64,000 bases of DNA from NCBI RefSeq assembly GCF_022369435.1, contig NZ_CP059597.1:1178001-1242000 (forward strand), read 5' to 3'. The number at the start of each line of letters is the position of its first letter. The stretch's first letter is position 1. Of the stretch, positions 25,844 through 34,136 are shown piece by piece. Made by a program: the position numbers and the translations under genes. The notes beneath the pieces were generated by a model. It was given only the letters and a program-made list of their open reading frames with translations. It was not told the DNA's origin and did not search any database. The DNA is from Campylobacter sp. RM10537. GTDB lineage: Bacteria > Campylobacterota > Campylobacteria > Campylobacterales > Campylobacteraceae.

Positions 25844-28843
25844 ATGAGAATTTTAGGTTTTGATATAGGAATTAGCTCCATAGGCTGGGCTTTTGTTGAA
25901 AATAAAGAATTAAAAGATTGTGGGGTTAGAATTTTTACAGCAGCGGAAAATCCAAAAACAAAAGATTCCTTAGCATTGCCAAGAAGAAATGCTAGAAGTA
26001 ATAGAAGACGTCTTGCTAGGAAAAAATCAAGACTCATTGCATTAAAACATATTATTTCAAAAGAATTCAATCTAAATTATAAAGATTATGTAGCCGAAGA
26101 TGGAAATTTACCTCAAGCTTATCAAGGAAAACTCGAAAGTCCTTATAAATTAAGATATCAAGCTCTAAATGAAAAGCTTGATAAAAAAGATCTAGCAAGA
26201 GTGATTTTACATATAGCAAAGCATCGTGGTTATATCAATAAAAATGCTAAAAATTCTAAAGATAGTGAAAAAGGCAAAATTCTAAGCGCCTTAAAAAATA
26301 ATTCTTTAAAATTGCAAAATTATAGAAGTGTTGGGGAATATTTCTATCAAGAATATTTTCAAAAATTTAAAGAAAATACCAAAAATTTTATCAAAATACG
26401 TAATACAAAAGAAAATTACGAACATTGTGTTTTAGCAAGCGATTTAGAAAAAGAATTAAAACTTATTTTAGAAAAACAAAAAGAATTTGGCTTTAAATAT
26501 AATGAAAAATTTATAGATGAAATTATAAAAATTACTTTCTTTCAACGTCCATTAAAGGATTTTTCTCATTTGGTTGGCTTATGCACTTTTTTTGAAAATG
26601 AAAAAAGAGCTTGTAAAAATTCTTATAGCGCTTGGGAATTTGTAGCCTTGACTAAAATCATCAATGAATTAAAAAGTCTAGAAAAAATTACAGGTGAAAT
26701 CGTTTCTAGCGATAATATTGAAAAAATTCTTAATCACATTTTAGAAAAAGGCAATATCAGTTATAAAAAATTTAGAGAATATATCAAACTTGATGAAAAG
26801 ATAAAATTTAAAAATCTAAAATACAATAAAGAAAATGCCGAAAATACCAAATTTATAGAATTTAAAAAATTGACTGAATTTAAAAAAGCGCTTAAAGAGC
26901 ATTCCTTAAATCAAGAACAACTTGATGAAATAGCCTCTCACATAACCTTAACAAAAGATAATGACAAACTTAAAAATATTTTAGAAAAATACAATCTAAG
27001 CAAAGAACAAATTCAAGCTTTATCAGAAATTGAATTTAACGATCATATCAATCTTAGCTTTAAGGCTTTAAAAATGATTTTGCCGCTAATGAAAAAGGGG
27101 TTAAGATATGATGAGGCCTGTAAAGAACTTAGCTTAAAAACAAAATCTAATGATCAAAAATTTGACTCACTTCCACCATTTTGCGAAAGTATTTATGCAC
27201 AAGAGCTTAGCAATCCTATTGCCAATCGTGCCATAAGCGAGTATAGAAAAGTTTTAAATGCTCTGCTTAAAAAATACGGAAAAATGCATAAAATCCATAT
27301 AGAATTAGCTAGAGATATAGGAACTAGCAAAAAATTAAGAGAAGCTATAGAAAAAGAGCAAAAAGAAAATCAAGAAATCAATACTTGGGCAATTAAAGAA
27401 TGTGAGAAATTTAGCCTAAAAGCCAATTCTAAAAATATTTTAAAATTAAAACTTTGGAGAGAGCAAAACGAATTTTGTATTTATAGTGGAAAAAAGATCA
27501 CCATAGAGCATTTAAAAGATGAAAAAGCTTTAGAGGTTGATCATATATATCCTTATTCTAGAAGTTTTGATGATTCATTTAATAATAAAGTCTTAGTTTT
27601 TACCAAAGAAAATCAAGAAAAACGCAACAAAACACCTTTTGAAGCTTTTAAAGACAATCAAGAAAGATGGAATACAATCACAGCTTTAGCACAAAAACTC
27701 CCTTATAAAAAAAGTCAAAAGATCTTAGATGAAAATTTCAAAGACAAAAAGCAACAAGAATTTATTTCAAGAAATTTAAATGATACAAGATATATTACTA
27801 CTTTGATAGCTAAATATACAAAAGAATATTTAAATTTTTTACCTTTAAGCAATGATGAAAATCTTAATCTATCAAGCGGAGAAAAAGGAAGTAAAATTCA
27901 CGTTCAAACGATCAATGGAATGCTTACATCTGTTTTAAGATATATTTGGGGATTTTCCAAAAAAGATAGAAATAACCATATCCATCATGCCATAGATGCT
28001 ATTATAATTGCTTATAGCACTCCTTCTATGATAAAAAGTTTTTCTGATTTTAAAAAAAATCAAGAACTTTTAAAGGCGCAACTCTATGCTAAAAAAATTA
28101 CAGATGAGGATTATAAGCATCAAGCTAAATTTTTTGAACCTTTTGAAAACTTTAGAAAAAAAATTGAAACAAAAATAGATCAAATTTTTGTTTCAAGACC
28201 TCCAAGAAAAAGAGCAAGAGGAGCTTTACATGAAGAAACTTTTTTATCTCAAAAGCAAGTTATAAAAGAGTATGCTTCAGAAGAAGGAGTTAAGAGAGCC
28301 TTAGAATGTGGAAAAATCAGAAAAATTGGAACAAAATATGTCAGAAATGATACTATGGTAAGAATTGATATTTTCAAAAAAGAAAATAAATTCTATGCTA
28401 TTCCTATTTATACCATGGATTATGCTTTAGGAGTATTGCCAGATAAAATAGCGGTTTCAGGAAAAGAAAATAATATTCCAAAAAAATGGAAAACAATAGA
28501 TGAAAGTTATGAATTTTGTTTTTCTTTATATAAAGATGATTTGATATTGATTCAAAAAAGCAAAATGCAAGAGCCAGAATTTGCATATTTTAAAAGTTTT
28601 GGTATCAGTACTGTAAGTATTTGCATAGAAAAACATGACAATAAAATCGAAAATTTAACCCTAAATCAAAAATTATTATTTACCAATGCAAAAGAAGAAA
28701 ACGTTCAAGCAAAGAGTTTAGGAATTCAAAATTTAAAAACTTTTGAAAAATATATCATAACACCATTAGGAGAAAAAATAAAAGCCAAAATAGAACCAAG
28801 ACAAAATATTTCTTTAAAAACAAGTAAAAAATATGGCTTATGA
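25844..28843 (+). CDS. cas9: Type II-C CRISPR effector nuclease Cas9
   Basis: A 999-residue compact Cas9. RuvC-I is FDIGISSIGWA with catalytic Asp7. The arginine-rich bridge helix is LPRRNARSNRRRLARKKSR (about residues 45-63). RuvC-II is IHIELARD (Glu487). The HNH motif is LEVDHIYPYSRSFDDS (His567). RuvC-III is NNHIHHAIDA (His714, Asp718). All catalytic residues are present. The ATG at 25844 gives the family start MRILGFDIG; an ATG 30 nt upstream adds an unrelated peptide. From memory it is closer to C. lari Cas9 (about 1003 aa, same NARS/RRR bridge and SLKTSKKYGL tail) than to C. jejuni Cas9 (984 aa). The end overlaps cas1 by 11 nt. Confidence 0.97.
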   Translation: MRILGFDIGISSIGWAFVENKELKDCGVRIFTAAENPKTKDSLALPRRNARSNRRRLARKKSRLIALKHIISKEFNLNYKDYVAEDGNLPQAYQGKLESPYKLRYQALNEKLDKKDLARVILHIAKHRGYINKNAKNSKDSEKGKILSALKNNSLKLQNYRSVGEYFYQEYFQKFKENTKNFIKIRNTKENYEHCVLASDLEKELKLILEKQKEFGFKYNEKFIDEIIKITFFQRPLKDFSHLVGLCTFFENEKRACKNSYSAWEFVALTKIINELKSLEKITGEIVSSDNIEKILNHILEKGNISYKKFREYIKLDEKIKFKNLKYNKENAENTKFIEFKKLTEFKKALKEHSLNQEQLDEIASHITLTKDNDKLKNILEKYNLSKEQIQALSEIEFNDHINLSFKALKMILPLMKKGLRYDEACKELSLKTKSNDQKFDSLPPFCESIYAQELSNPIANRAISEYRKVLNALLKKYGKMHKIHIELARDIGTSKKLREAIEKEQKENQEINTWAIKECEKFSLKANSKNILKLKLWREQNEFCIYSGKKITIEHLKDEKALEVDHIYPYSRSFDDSFNNKVLVFTKENQEKRNKTPFEAFKDNQERWNTITALAQKLPYKKSQKILDENFKDKKQQEFISRNLNDTRYITTLIAKYTKEYLNFLPLSNDENLNLSSGEKGSKIHVQTINGMLTSVLRYIWGFSKKDRNNHIHHAIDAIIIAYSTPSMIKSFSDFKKNQELLKAQLYAKKITDEDYKHQAKFFEPFENFRKKIETKIDQIFVSRPPRKRARGALHEETFLSQKQVIKEYASEEGVKRALECGKIRKIGTKYVRNDTMVRIDIFKKENKFYAIPIYTMDYALGVLPDKIAVSGKENNIPKKWKTIDESYEFCFSLYKDDLILIQKSKMQEPEFAYFKSFGISTVSICIEKHDNKIENLTLNQKLLFTNAKEENVQAKSLGIQNLKTFEKYIITPLGEKIKAKIEPRQNISLKTSKKYGL

Positions 28844-29726
28844 TGAAGCTTTTAAAAGCATTTTGATCACAACTCAAGCAAAGCTAAGCTTAGAATATAA
28901 CCATCTTGTAATCAAACAAAAAGAAAAAGAGGCTAAATTTTTTCTAAAAGATATCAATTTTATCATTTTAGAATCCTTACAAGCTAGTCTTAGCTCGAGT
29001 TTGCTAAATGCCTTAGCCGAAAATAAAATTATACTCTTAACCTGTGATGAAATGCATAATATAAATGGAATTTTTTCTCCATTTTTAGGGCATTTTATAA
29101 GTGCAAAAGTAGCTAGAGAGCAAGTGGCTGTTAGCTCACAAAGAAAAGCTATTCTATGGCAAAAAATTATTAAAAATAAAATTTCAAACCAAGCTTATGT
29201 TTTAAAATTATTTAATCATATGCAAGAATACAAAGAACTTATAAATTTGTGCAAAAAAGTGAGTTTAAATGATGCTAAAAATGTAGAATCTACTGCAGCA
29301 TCTTTATATTTTAAAACCTTATTTGGAAAAAATTTTTATAGAAATGAAATCTGCTTTGTTAATTCTGCTTTAAATTATGGCTATGCTATTATTAGATCAA
29401 ATATTATTCGAGCTGTATGCATCAGTGGTTTATTGCCATGGCAAGGTATAAAACACAATAATATTTATAATAGCTTTAACCTTTGTGATGATTTAATAGA
29501 AGTTTTTCGCCCTTTAGTTGATATTTGTGTATTTAACTTAAAAGATACCAAGGAAAGTGAATTTTTAGATAAGGAAAGTAAGCAAAAACTCATTCAAATT
29601 TTACAAGAAGAACTTATCTTAGAAAATAAATCTTATCCCTTAAATAGAGCCATCAATTTTTATGTGCAAAATTTTAAAAATGCTTTATTAGAAAACCAAG
29701 AACTTTTTTGGGTAAATTTAAAATGA
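28833..29726 (+). CDS. cas1: CRISPR spacer-acquisition integrase Cas1
   Basis: A 297-residue Cas1 which, with Cas2, integrates new spacers. The C-terminal helical domain carries the metal-site Glu (NVESTAASLYFKTLFG, about residue 150), His (LLPWQGIKHNNIYNSFNL) and Asp/Glu (CDDLIEVFRPLVD). The start overlaps the cas9 end and the stop overlaps the cas2 start (ATGA). No csn2 or cas4 follows, which makes the set type II-C. Confidence 0.95.
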   Translation: MAYDEAFKSILITTQAKLSLEYNHLVIKQKEKEAKFFLKDINFIILESLQASLSSSLLNALAENKIILLTCDEMHNINGIFSPFLGHFISAKVAREQVAVSSQRKAILWQKIIKNKISNQAYVLKLFNHMQEYKELINLCKKVSLNDAKNVESTAASLYFKTLFGKNFYRNEICFVNSALNYGYAIIRSNIIRAVCISGLLPWQGIKHNNIYNSFNLCDDLIEVFRPLVDICVFNLKDTKESEFLDKESKQKLIQILQEELILENKSYPLNRAINFYVQNFKNALLENQELFWVNLK

Positions 29727-30148
29727 TAGAAGATAAATTTATGAGAGTGTTGCTGATGTTTGATATACCCACTAAAAGCAAAAAAGATCAAAAGCACGCC
29801 TCTAAATTTAGAACTTCATTAATAAAACTTGGATTTTTCATGATGCAATTTAGTGTTTATGTAAAAATTTGCAAAGGATTAAGTTCAGCAAAAAGTACTA
29901 TAAAATCTATAAAAAAATTTCTACCGCCCTATGGAAACATCAGAGTTTTAATTATAACAGAAAAGCAGTTTGATAATATGCAAATACTTTTAGGCGGAAT
30001 TTCTTTGAATGAAAAAATGAATAATGATAAGAATTTAGTTCTTTTTGAGTATGATGAAAAAAGTCAAAATTTTAAATACAATACTGAAAAAATACAAAAA
30101 CAAAAAAGAACAAAAACTATCAAGCAACAAAGCTTATTTGAATTTTAA
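29723..30148 (+). CDS. cas2: CRISPR-associated protein Cas2
   Basis: A 141-residue Cas2 with the ferredoxin-like fold: MRVLLMFDIPTKSKKDQK (the first strand with Asp), GFFMMQFSVYVKIC, and VLIITEKQFDNMQILLGG. A lysine/glutamine-rich tail (QKQKRTKTIKQQSLFEF) follows. I chose ATG 29723 (ATGA with the cas1 stop), which gives MIEDKFMRVLLMF as I recall it from C. jejuni. The stop (30146-30148) immediately abuts the 3' pairing strand of the convergent tracrRNA. Confidence 0.94.
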   Translation: MIEDKFMRVLLMFDIPTKSKKDQKHASKFRTSLIKLGFFMMQFSVYVKICKGLSSAKSTIKSIKKFLPPYGNIRVLIITEKQFDNMQILLGGISLNEKMNNDKNLVLFEYDEKSQNFKYNTEKIQKQKRTKTIKQQSLFEF

Positions 30149-30221
30149 CGGTTTTAATGGGATTGTAACCCTGCGTGGATAACCGAAAACCACTTATTTT
30201 AGCCTCTTTTTAAATTTCTTA
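30147..30221 (-). ncRNA. tracrRNA
   Basis: A minus-strand RNA of about 75 nt. The anti-repeat (30196-30220) matches the repeat core AAGAAATTTAAAAAGAGGCT, so it pairs with crRNA. It is followed by a GTGG/CCAC stem (30175-30178 with 30190-30193), a GGGTTACAATCCC hairpin (30159-30171), and an AACCG strand (30149-30153) that can pair with CGGTT (30181-30185) inside the first loop. This is the pseudoknot layout known for the C. jejuni guide RNA. No clear U-run terminator follows, so the end is uncertain. Confidence 0.88.
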
Positions 30222-30227
30222 GGAAAA

Positions 30228-30236
30228 ATCATAGCA
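30228..30236 (-). promoter_or_regulatory. Extended -10 promoter of the tracrRNA
   Basis: On the minus strand TGCTATGAT (TG-C-TATGAT) ends 7 nt before the anti-repeat at 30220, so transcription should begin almost exactly at the anti-repeat, as for the primary tracrRNA in C. jejuni. Confidence 0.6.
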
Positions 30237-30294
30237 TATTTTTTTAAAAATTTCTATATAAAAACCTTATTTTCCTTGTATTTGATAAAAATGT

Positions 30295-30528
30295 ATTTTA
30301 TCATAAAGAAATTTAAAAAGAGGCTAAAACGAAGTTGATGCAGATTTCACAAGCCCAGATATTTTATCATAAAGAAATTTAAAAAGAGGCTAAAACATTA
30401 AAATGATTTCTAGTGTTATTGTGTGGATTTTATCATAAAGAAATTTAAAAAGAGGCTAAAACTATAAGATATTCTGCAAGCAATTTCATTTTATTTTATC
30501 ATAAAGAAATTTAAAAAGAGGCTAAATA
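30295..30528 (-). CRISPR. CRISPR array, four 36-bp repeats and three 30-bp spacers
   Basis: Repeats at 30295-30330, 30361-30396, 30427-30462 and 30493-30528; spacers at 30331-30360, 30397-30426 and 30463-30492. In crRNA sense (minus strand) the repeat starts GTTTTAGCCTC and ends TTATGATAAAAT. It differs from the C. jejuni repeat I recall at only a few bases. Repeats 1-3 are identical; repeat 4 differs in the last two plus-strand bases (TA for AC). Each repeat ends in TG-A-TAAAAT, an extended -10 able to start a crRNA inside the neighbouring spacer. The 106 nt from 30529 to the epimerase gene show no leader-like feature that I can recognise. Confidence 0.97.
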
Positions 30529-30634
30529 ATACATAAGTATATCTATAATAACATAAAAGATTTAGAAATTTTCTAGATGTAAAACTAAAAAATTTCCTAA
30601 AAGTATTTATTTTCAAACCAATAAATTTCACTTT

Positions 30635-31648
30635 TTAATCATTTTTAAATGTAAATGATATATAGTAGCTTTGCTTACTATGACGCGGCAATATAATATC
30701 ACCAAAATTTTCATGATGAATCGCATCAGGTAAAGTCTGTGCCTCTAATGCAATGCCTTCATTTTTATTTGCCAAAGTGCCTTTATCTCGGCTAAATGAA
30801 ATATTTTGTCCTTCGATCTTTTCAGGCGTATAAACAACAAGTCCATTACGATCAGAATGCACGATAATTTGACGCTTGCTTTCTTTATCTTTTAAAATGG
30901 CAGCCAAATTTGTTTTAAGCACATAAGCTGTATCTAGTCCTTTAATTTCTTTAAGCACGGATTCTACATTTTTAAAATGACGAAAATCATAAGGTGTATT
31001 ATCAACAGCGATAAATTTTCCAGTAGGGATTAAATACTCATCAGTTTCTAAAATATGATCGCTATTGATTTGTAATTCATGCGTTGTCAAATCGCGACGA
31101 TTGCTCAAATTAAAATAAACATGGCAGGTTGGATTAAACAAGGTATCTTCTTCGCCAGCTATCGCACTATATGCAATGCTTACTTTATTTTGATTATCCA
31201 AGGTATAAACAATACTAGCTTGTATCTCTCCAAAAAAGCCATCCATACTTTCATCGATCTTTTTTTGAAAAGTCACACTCACACTATTTTCATCAACCGA
31301 AGTTGAATATTCCCAATTCCAAGTTGAAAAGCCGTGTGGCCCACCATGAAGAGTATTACCATGATCATTTTGTGGCAATTTATAATGTTTATAAGATGCG
31401 TTTTTGATCCTTCCAGCAACCCTGCCGATTGATTTGCAAATATTTTGAGGATTTGAGTAATAATCGTTAATGTTATCAAAACTCAATAATAAATTTTGAT
31501 GCTCTTTATCCTTAGTGGGAACTAAAAACTGATGCCAAATTGCCCCCATACTAAGGCAAGAAATTTCTATATTATTGTCATTGATCAAACGAATTCTCGT
31601 TACTTTTTCATCATTATATTCACCAAATGCTTCTTGCAATATCTTCAT
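30635..31648 (-). CDS. galM: Aldose 1-epimerase
   Basis: A 337-residue mutarotase-like protein interconverting alpha and beta anomers of aldoses. It shows GGPHGFSTWNWEYS, the catalytic-His segment NPTCHVYFNLSN, and the catalytic Glu in NEGIALEAQTLPDAIHH. No signal peptide, so cytoplasmic. It lies alone between the CRISPR array and mrp, with 134 nt to mrp. I do not recall it at this site in C. jejuni; it may have arrived with, or beside, the cas genes. The sugar it serves is not shown by neighbours. Confidence 0.88.
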   Translation of the reverse strand: MKILQEAFGEYNDEKVTRIRLINDNNIEISCLSMGAIWHQFLVPTKDKEHQNLLLSFDNINDYYSNPQNICKSIGRVAGRIKNASYKHYKLPQNDHGNTLHGGPHGFSTWNWEYSTSVDENSVSVTFQKKIDESMDGFFGEIQASIVYTLDNQNKVSIAYSAIAGEEDTLFNPTCHVYFNLSNRRDLTTHELQINSDHILETDEYLIPTGKFIAVDNTPYDFRHFKNVESVLKEIKGLDTAYVLKTNLAAILKDKESKRQIIVHSDRNGLVVYTPEKIEGQNISFSRDKGTLANKNEGIALEAQTLPDAIHHENFGDIILPRHSKQSYYISFTFKND

Positions 31649-31759
31649 TTTTGCACTCCAAAAAAATCTTAATATAAGTTTAACACTAATTCCATAAATA
31701 CTTTAATAAGAAGTAATAAAAATTTAAAAGCGATTAAAAAAATAAGAAGTAAAAATAAT

Positions 31760-31780
31760 ATTTAGGGATAAACCCTAAAT
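31760..31780 (-). terminator. mrp terminator
   Basis: ATTTAGGG (31760-31767) pairs with CCCTAAAT (31773-31780) around 5 nt, two nt after the mrp stop; on the minus strand ATTATTTTTAC follows, giving a U-rich tail. Confidence 0.7.
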
Positions 31781-31782
31781 AA

Positions 31783-32889
31783 TTAATGAGAGCAAGCACT
31801 TTTTCCATTCATAATAGGTTGTATTGCGGAATTATCCGCACCGCCTTCATTATTAATCTTTTCTATAAAATTCCAAATTTTTTCAGCAGCCATTAAATAG
31901 CGTTTTGAACTTACACTTTCAGGATGGTAAAAACTCACTGGTTTTCCATCATCTCCACCTTCTCTAACGATCATTTCAATAGGAATTTGTGCTAGAACTT
32001 CGCTTTTGTAAGCTTTCGCCATTTCTTCAGTGGTTCCTTTGCCGAAAATATCATATTCTTTACCATTATCAGGACATAAAAATCCGCTCATGTTTTCTAC
32101 AATACCTGCTATTGGAATATGAAGTTTGTTAAACATATCAAGCGCTCTTTTACTATCATCTAAAGAAACAGTTTGTGGAGTACTTACACAAACACCTGCA
32201 GTGATTGGAATACTTTGTGCAGAAGTGATTTGCGCATCGCCAGTTCCTGGAGGCATATCTAAAAATAAAACATCAAGTTCAGGCCAAATCACATCAGCAA
32301 GCAATTGTTCCATAGCTTTCATAATCATCGCACCGCGCCACATAAGCCCTTGACCTTCTTCGATCAAAACTCCCATACTCATCATATAAATTCCATGAGT
32401 TAAAATAGGTTTTAGTCTTTGTCCAACTACTTCAGGTTGAGTTTTGGTTTCTCCAAGCATTCTTGGGATATTTGGTCCATAAATATCCGCATCTAAAATT
32501 CCTACTTTTTTACCCATTTTTGCCATAGAAATAGCTAAATTTACAGTTGTAGTTGATTTGCCCACACCACCTTTACCACTTGAAATCATGATGAAATTTT
32601 TTACCTGAGGAACGATATTTTTACCACTTCTTGAATTGCTTTTTTCTTCAGGAATTTTTGGTGTAATAATATTAATTTCTATATTTTTTAAATTTAAAGC
32701 TGATAGAACTTCATTAATATTTTTGCGAATTTCATTAGAAACTTCAGGATTTGATGAAGCAATTTCTATATTAATTAAAGCTTCATTATTTTCTACTTTT
32801 ACGTCTTTAACAAAATTAAAGCTAACTATATCTTTTTCAAAGCCAGGATATTTAACACTTTTAAGTTTTTCTAAAATTTGCTCTTTCAT
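31783..32889 (-). CDS. mrp: Mrp/ApbC iron-sulfur cluster carrier ATPase
   Basis: A 368-residue P-loop protein that loads Fe-S clusters onto apo-enzymes. It has an N-terminal MIP18-like domain (residues 1-90), deviant Walker A SSGKGGVGKSTTTVNLA (about 103-119), LDADIYGPNIPRMLG, and DMPPGTGDAQIT. The last residues hold a Cys-His end (GKSACSH). ATG has AAGGAAAG upstream. Confidence 0.9.
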   Translation of the reverse strand: MKEQILEKLKSVKYPGFEKDIVSFNFVKDVKVENNEALINIEIASSNPEVSNEIRKNINEVLSALNLKNIEINIITPKIPEEKSNSRSGKNIVPQVKNFIMISSGKGGVGKSTTTVNLAISMAKMGKKVGILDADIYGPNIPRMLGETKTQPEVVGQRLKPILTHGIYMMSMGVLIEEGQGLMWRGAMIMKAMEQLLADVIWPELDVLFLDMPPGTGDAQITSAQSIPITAGVCVSTPQTVSLDDSKRALDMFNKLHIPIAGIVENMSGFLCPDNGKEYDIFGKGTTEEMAKAYKSEVLAQIPIEMIVREGGDDGKPVSFYHPESVSSKRYLMAAEKIWNFIEKINNEGGADNSAIQPIMNGKSACSH

Positions 32890-33020
32890 AATTCTAATCT
32901 TTCCTTAAAAAATTAAAAAATTAATTTTACTAATAAAAATCTAAAATTTAGCTTTTTGTAAGTGTATAATATGGTAACATTATATATGTAAGATAAAATT
33001 ATAAATTTTAAGGATAAAAA

Positions 33021-34136
33021 GTGCGAGAATTAAGTCTAATTATGCTAGCAGCTGGAAATTCTACACGTTTAAATATGGAAGTTAAAAAACAATTTTTACG
33101 CATAGGAGAAGATCCTTTGTGGCTTTACGCAACAAAAAATTTAAGCTCTTTTTATCCATTTAAAAAGATAGTTGTTACCTCTGGTAATGTTTCTTATATG
33201 AAAAAATTTACAAAAAATTATGAAATTATAGAAGGTGGTGAAACAAGAGCACAATCTTTAAAAAAAGCTTTAGAATTAATCGAAACAGAATTTGTTATGG
33301 TTAGTGATGTTGCACGAGTTTTTATCAGCAAAAATTTATTTGATCGTTTGCTTGAAAATATTGATAAAGCAGATTGCATTACCCCTGCTTTAAAAGTTTG
33401 CGATACTACTCTTTTTGATGAACAAGCCATACAAAGAGAAAAAATAAAATTGATTCAAACACCACAAATTTCACGTACAAATTTACTCAAAAAAGCTTTA
33501 GAGCAAAATTCTGATTTTACAGATGATAGCACTGCTATTGCGGCTTTAGGAGGTAAAATTTGGTTTATAGAAGGTGAAGAAAATGCTAGAAAATTAACCT
33601 TTAAAGAAGATTTGATTAAATTAAATCTCCCTAGACCTAGTCATGAAATCTTTTGTGGAAATGGTTTTGATGTGCATGAATTTGGTCAAACAAGACCTTT
33701 AATCTTAGGCGGTATTGAAATTCATCCTAGCATGGGCTTAAAAGCACATTCAGACGGCGATGTTTTAGCACATTCTTTAACTGATGCAATTTTAGGCGCG
33801 GCTGGTTTAGGCGATATAGGGGAACTTTATCCAGATACTGATATAAAATTTAAAAACGCCAATTCTATGGAACTTTTAAAAAAAGCTTATCAAAAAGTCA
33901 AAGAAATCGGCTTAGAACTTATTAATGCTGATATTTGCGTCATTGCACAAGCTCCAAAATTACATAAATTTAAAGAAGAAATTAGAGCCAATATAGCCTC
34001 AACTCTTAATATTAGCGAACATAAAATTAATGTAAAAGCTACCACTACAGAGCAATTAGGATTTATTGGTCGCAAAGAAGGTATAGCGGTTTTAAGCAAT
34101 GCGAATTTAAAATATTTTGATTGGACAAAATTATGA
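33021..34136 (+). CDS. ispDF: Bifunctional IspD/IspF isoprenoid enzyme
   Basis: A 371-residue fusion of two MEP-pathway enzymes. The N-terminal half (to about 210) is the CDP-methylerythritol synthase, with MLAAGNSTRLNMEVKKQFL and DDSTAIAALGG. The C-terminal half is the cyclodiphosphate synthase, with NGFDVHEFGQTRPLILGG and AHSDGDVLAHSLTDAILGA. Such fusions are normal in Campylobacterota. The start is GTG at 33021 with AAGGAT upstream; the stop overlaps the next gene by ATGA. Confidence 0.95.
   Translation: MRELSLIMLAAGNSTRLNMEVKKQFLRIGEDPLWLYATKNLSSFYPFKKIVVTSGNVSYMKKFTKNYEIIEGGETRAQSLKKALELIETEFVMVSDVARVFISKNLFDRLLENIDKADCITPALKVCDTTLFDEQAIQREKIKLIQTPQISRTNLLKKALEQNSDFTDDSTAIAALGGKIWFIEGEENARKLTFKEDLIKLNLPRPSHEIFCGNGFDVHEFGQTRPLILGGIEIHPSMGLKAHSDGDVLAHSLTDAILGAAGLGDIGELYPDTDIKFKNANSMELLKKAYQKVKEIGLELINADICVIAQAPKLHKFKEEIRANIASTLNISEHKINVKATTTEQLGFIGRKEGIAVLSNANLKYFDWTKL

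Noticed and set aside
29708-29722. Earlier Cas2 start inside cas1
   Set aside because: MIEDKFMRVLL from ATG 29723 fits Campylobacter Cas2 and forms the usual ATGA junction with cas1.
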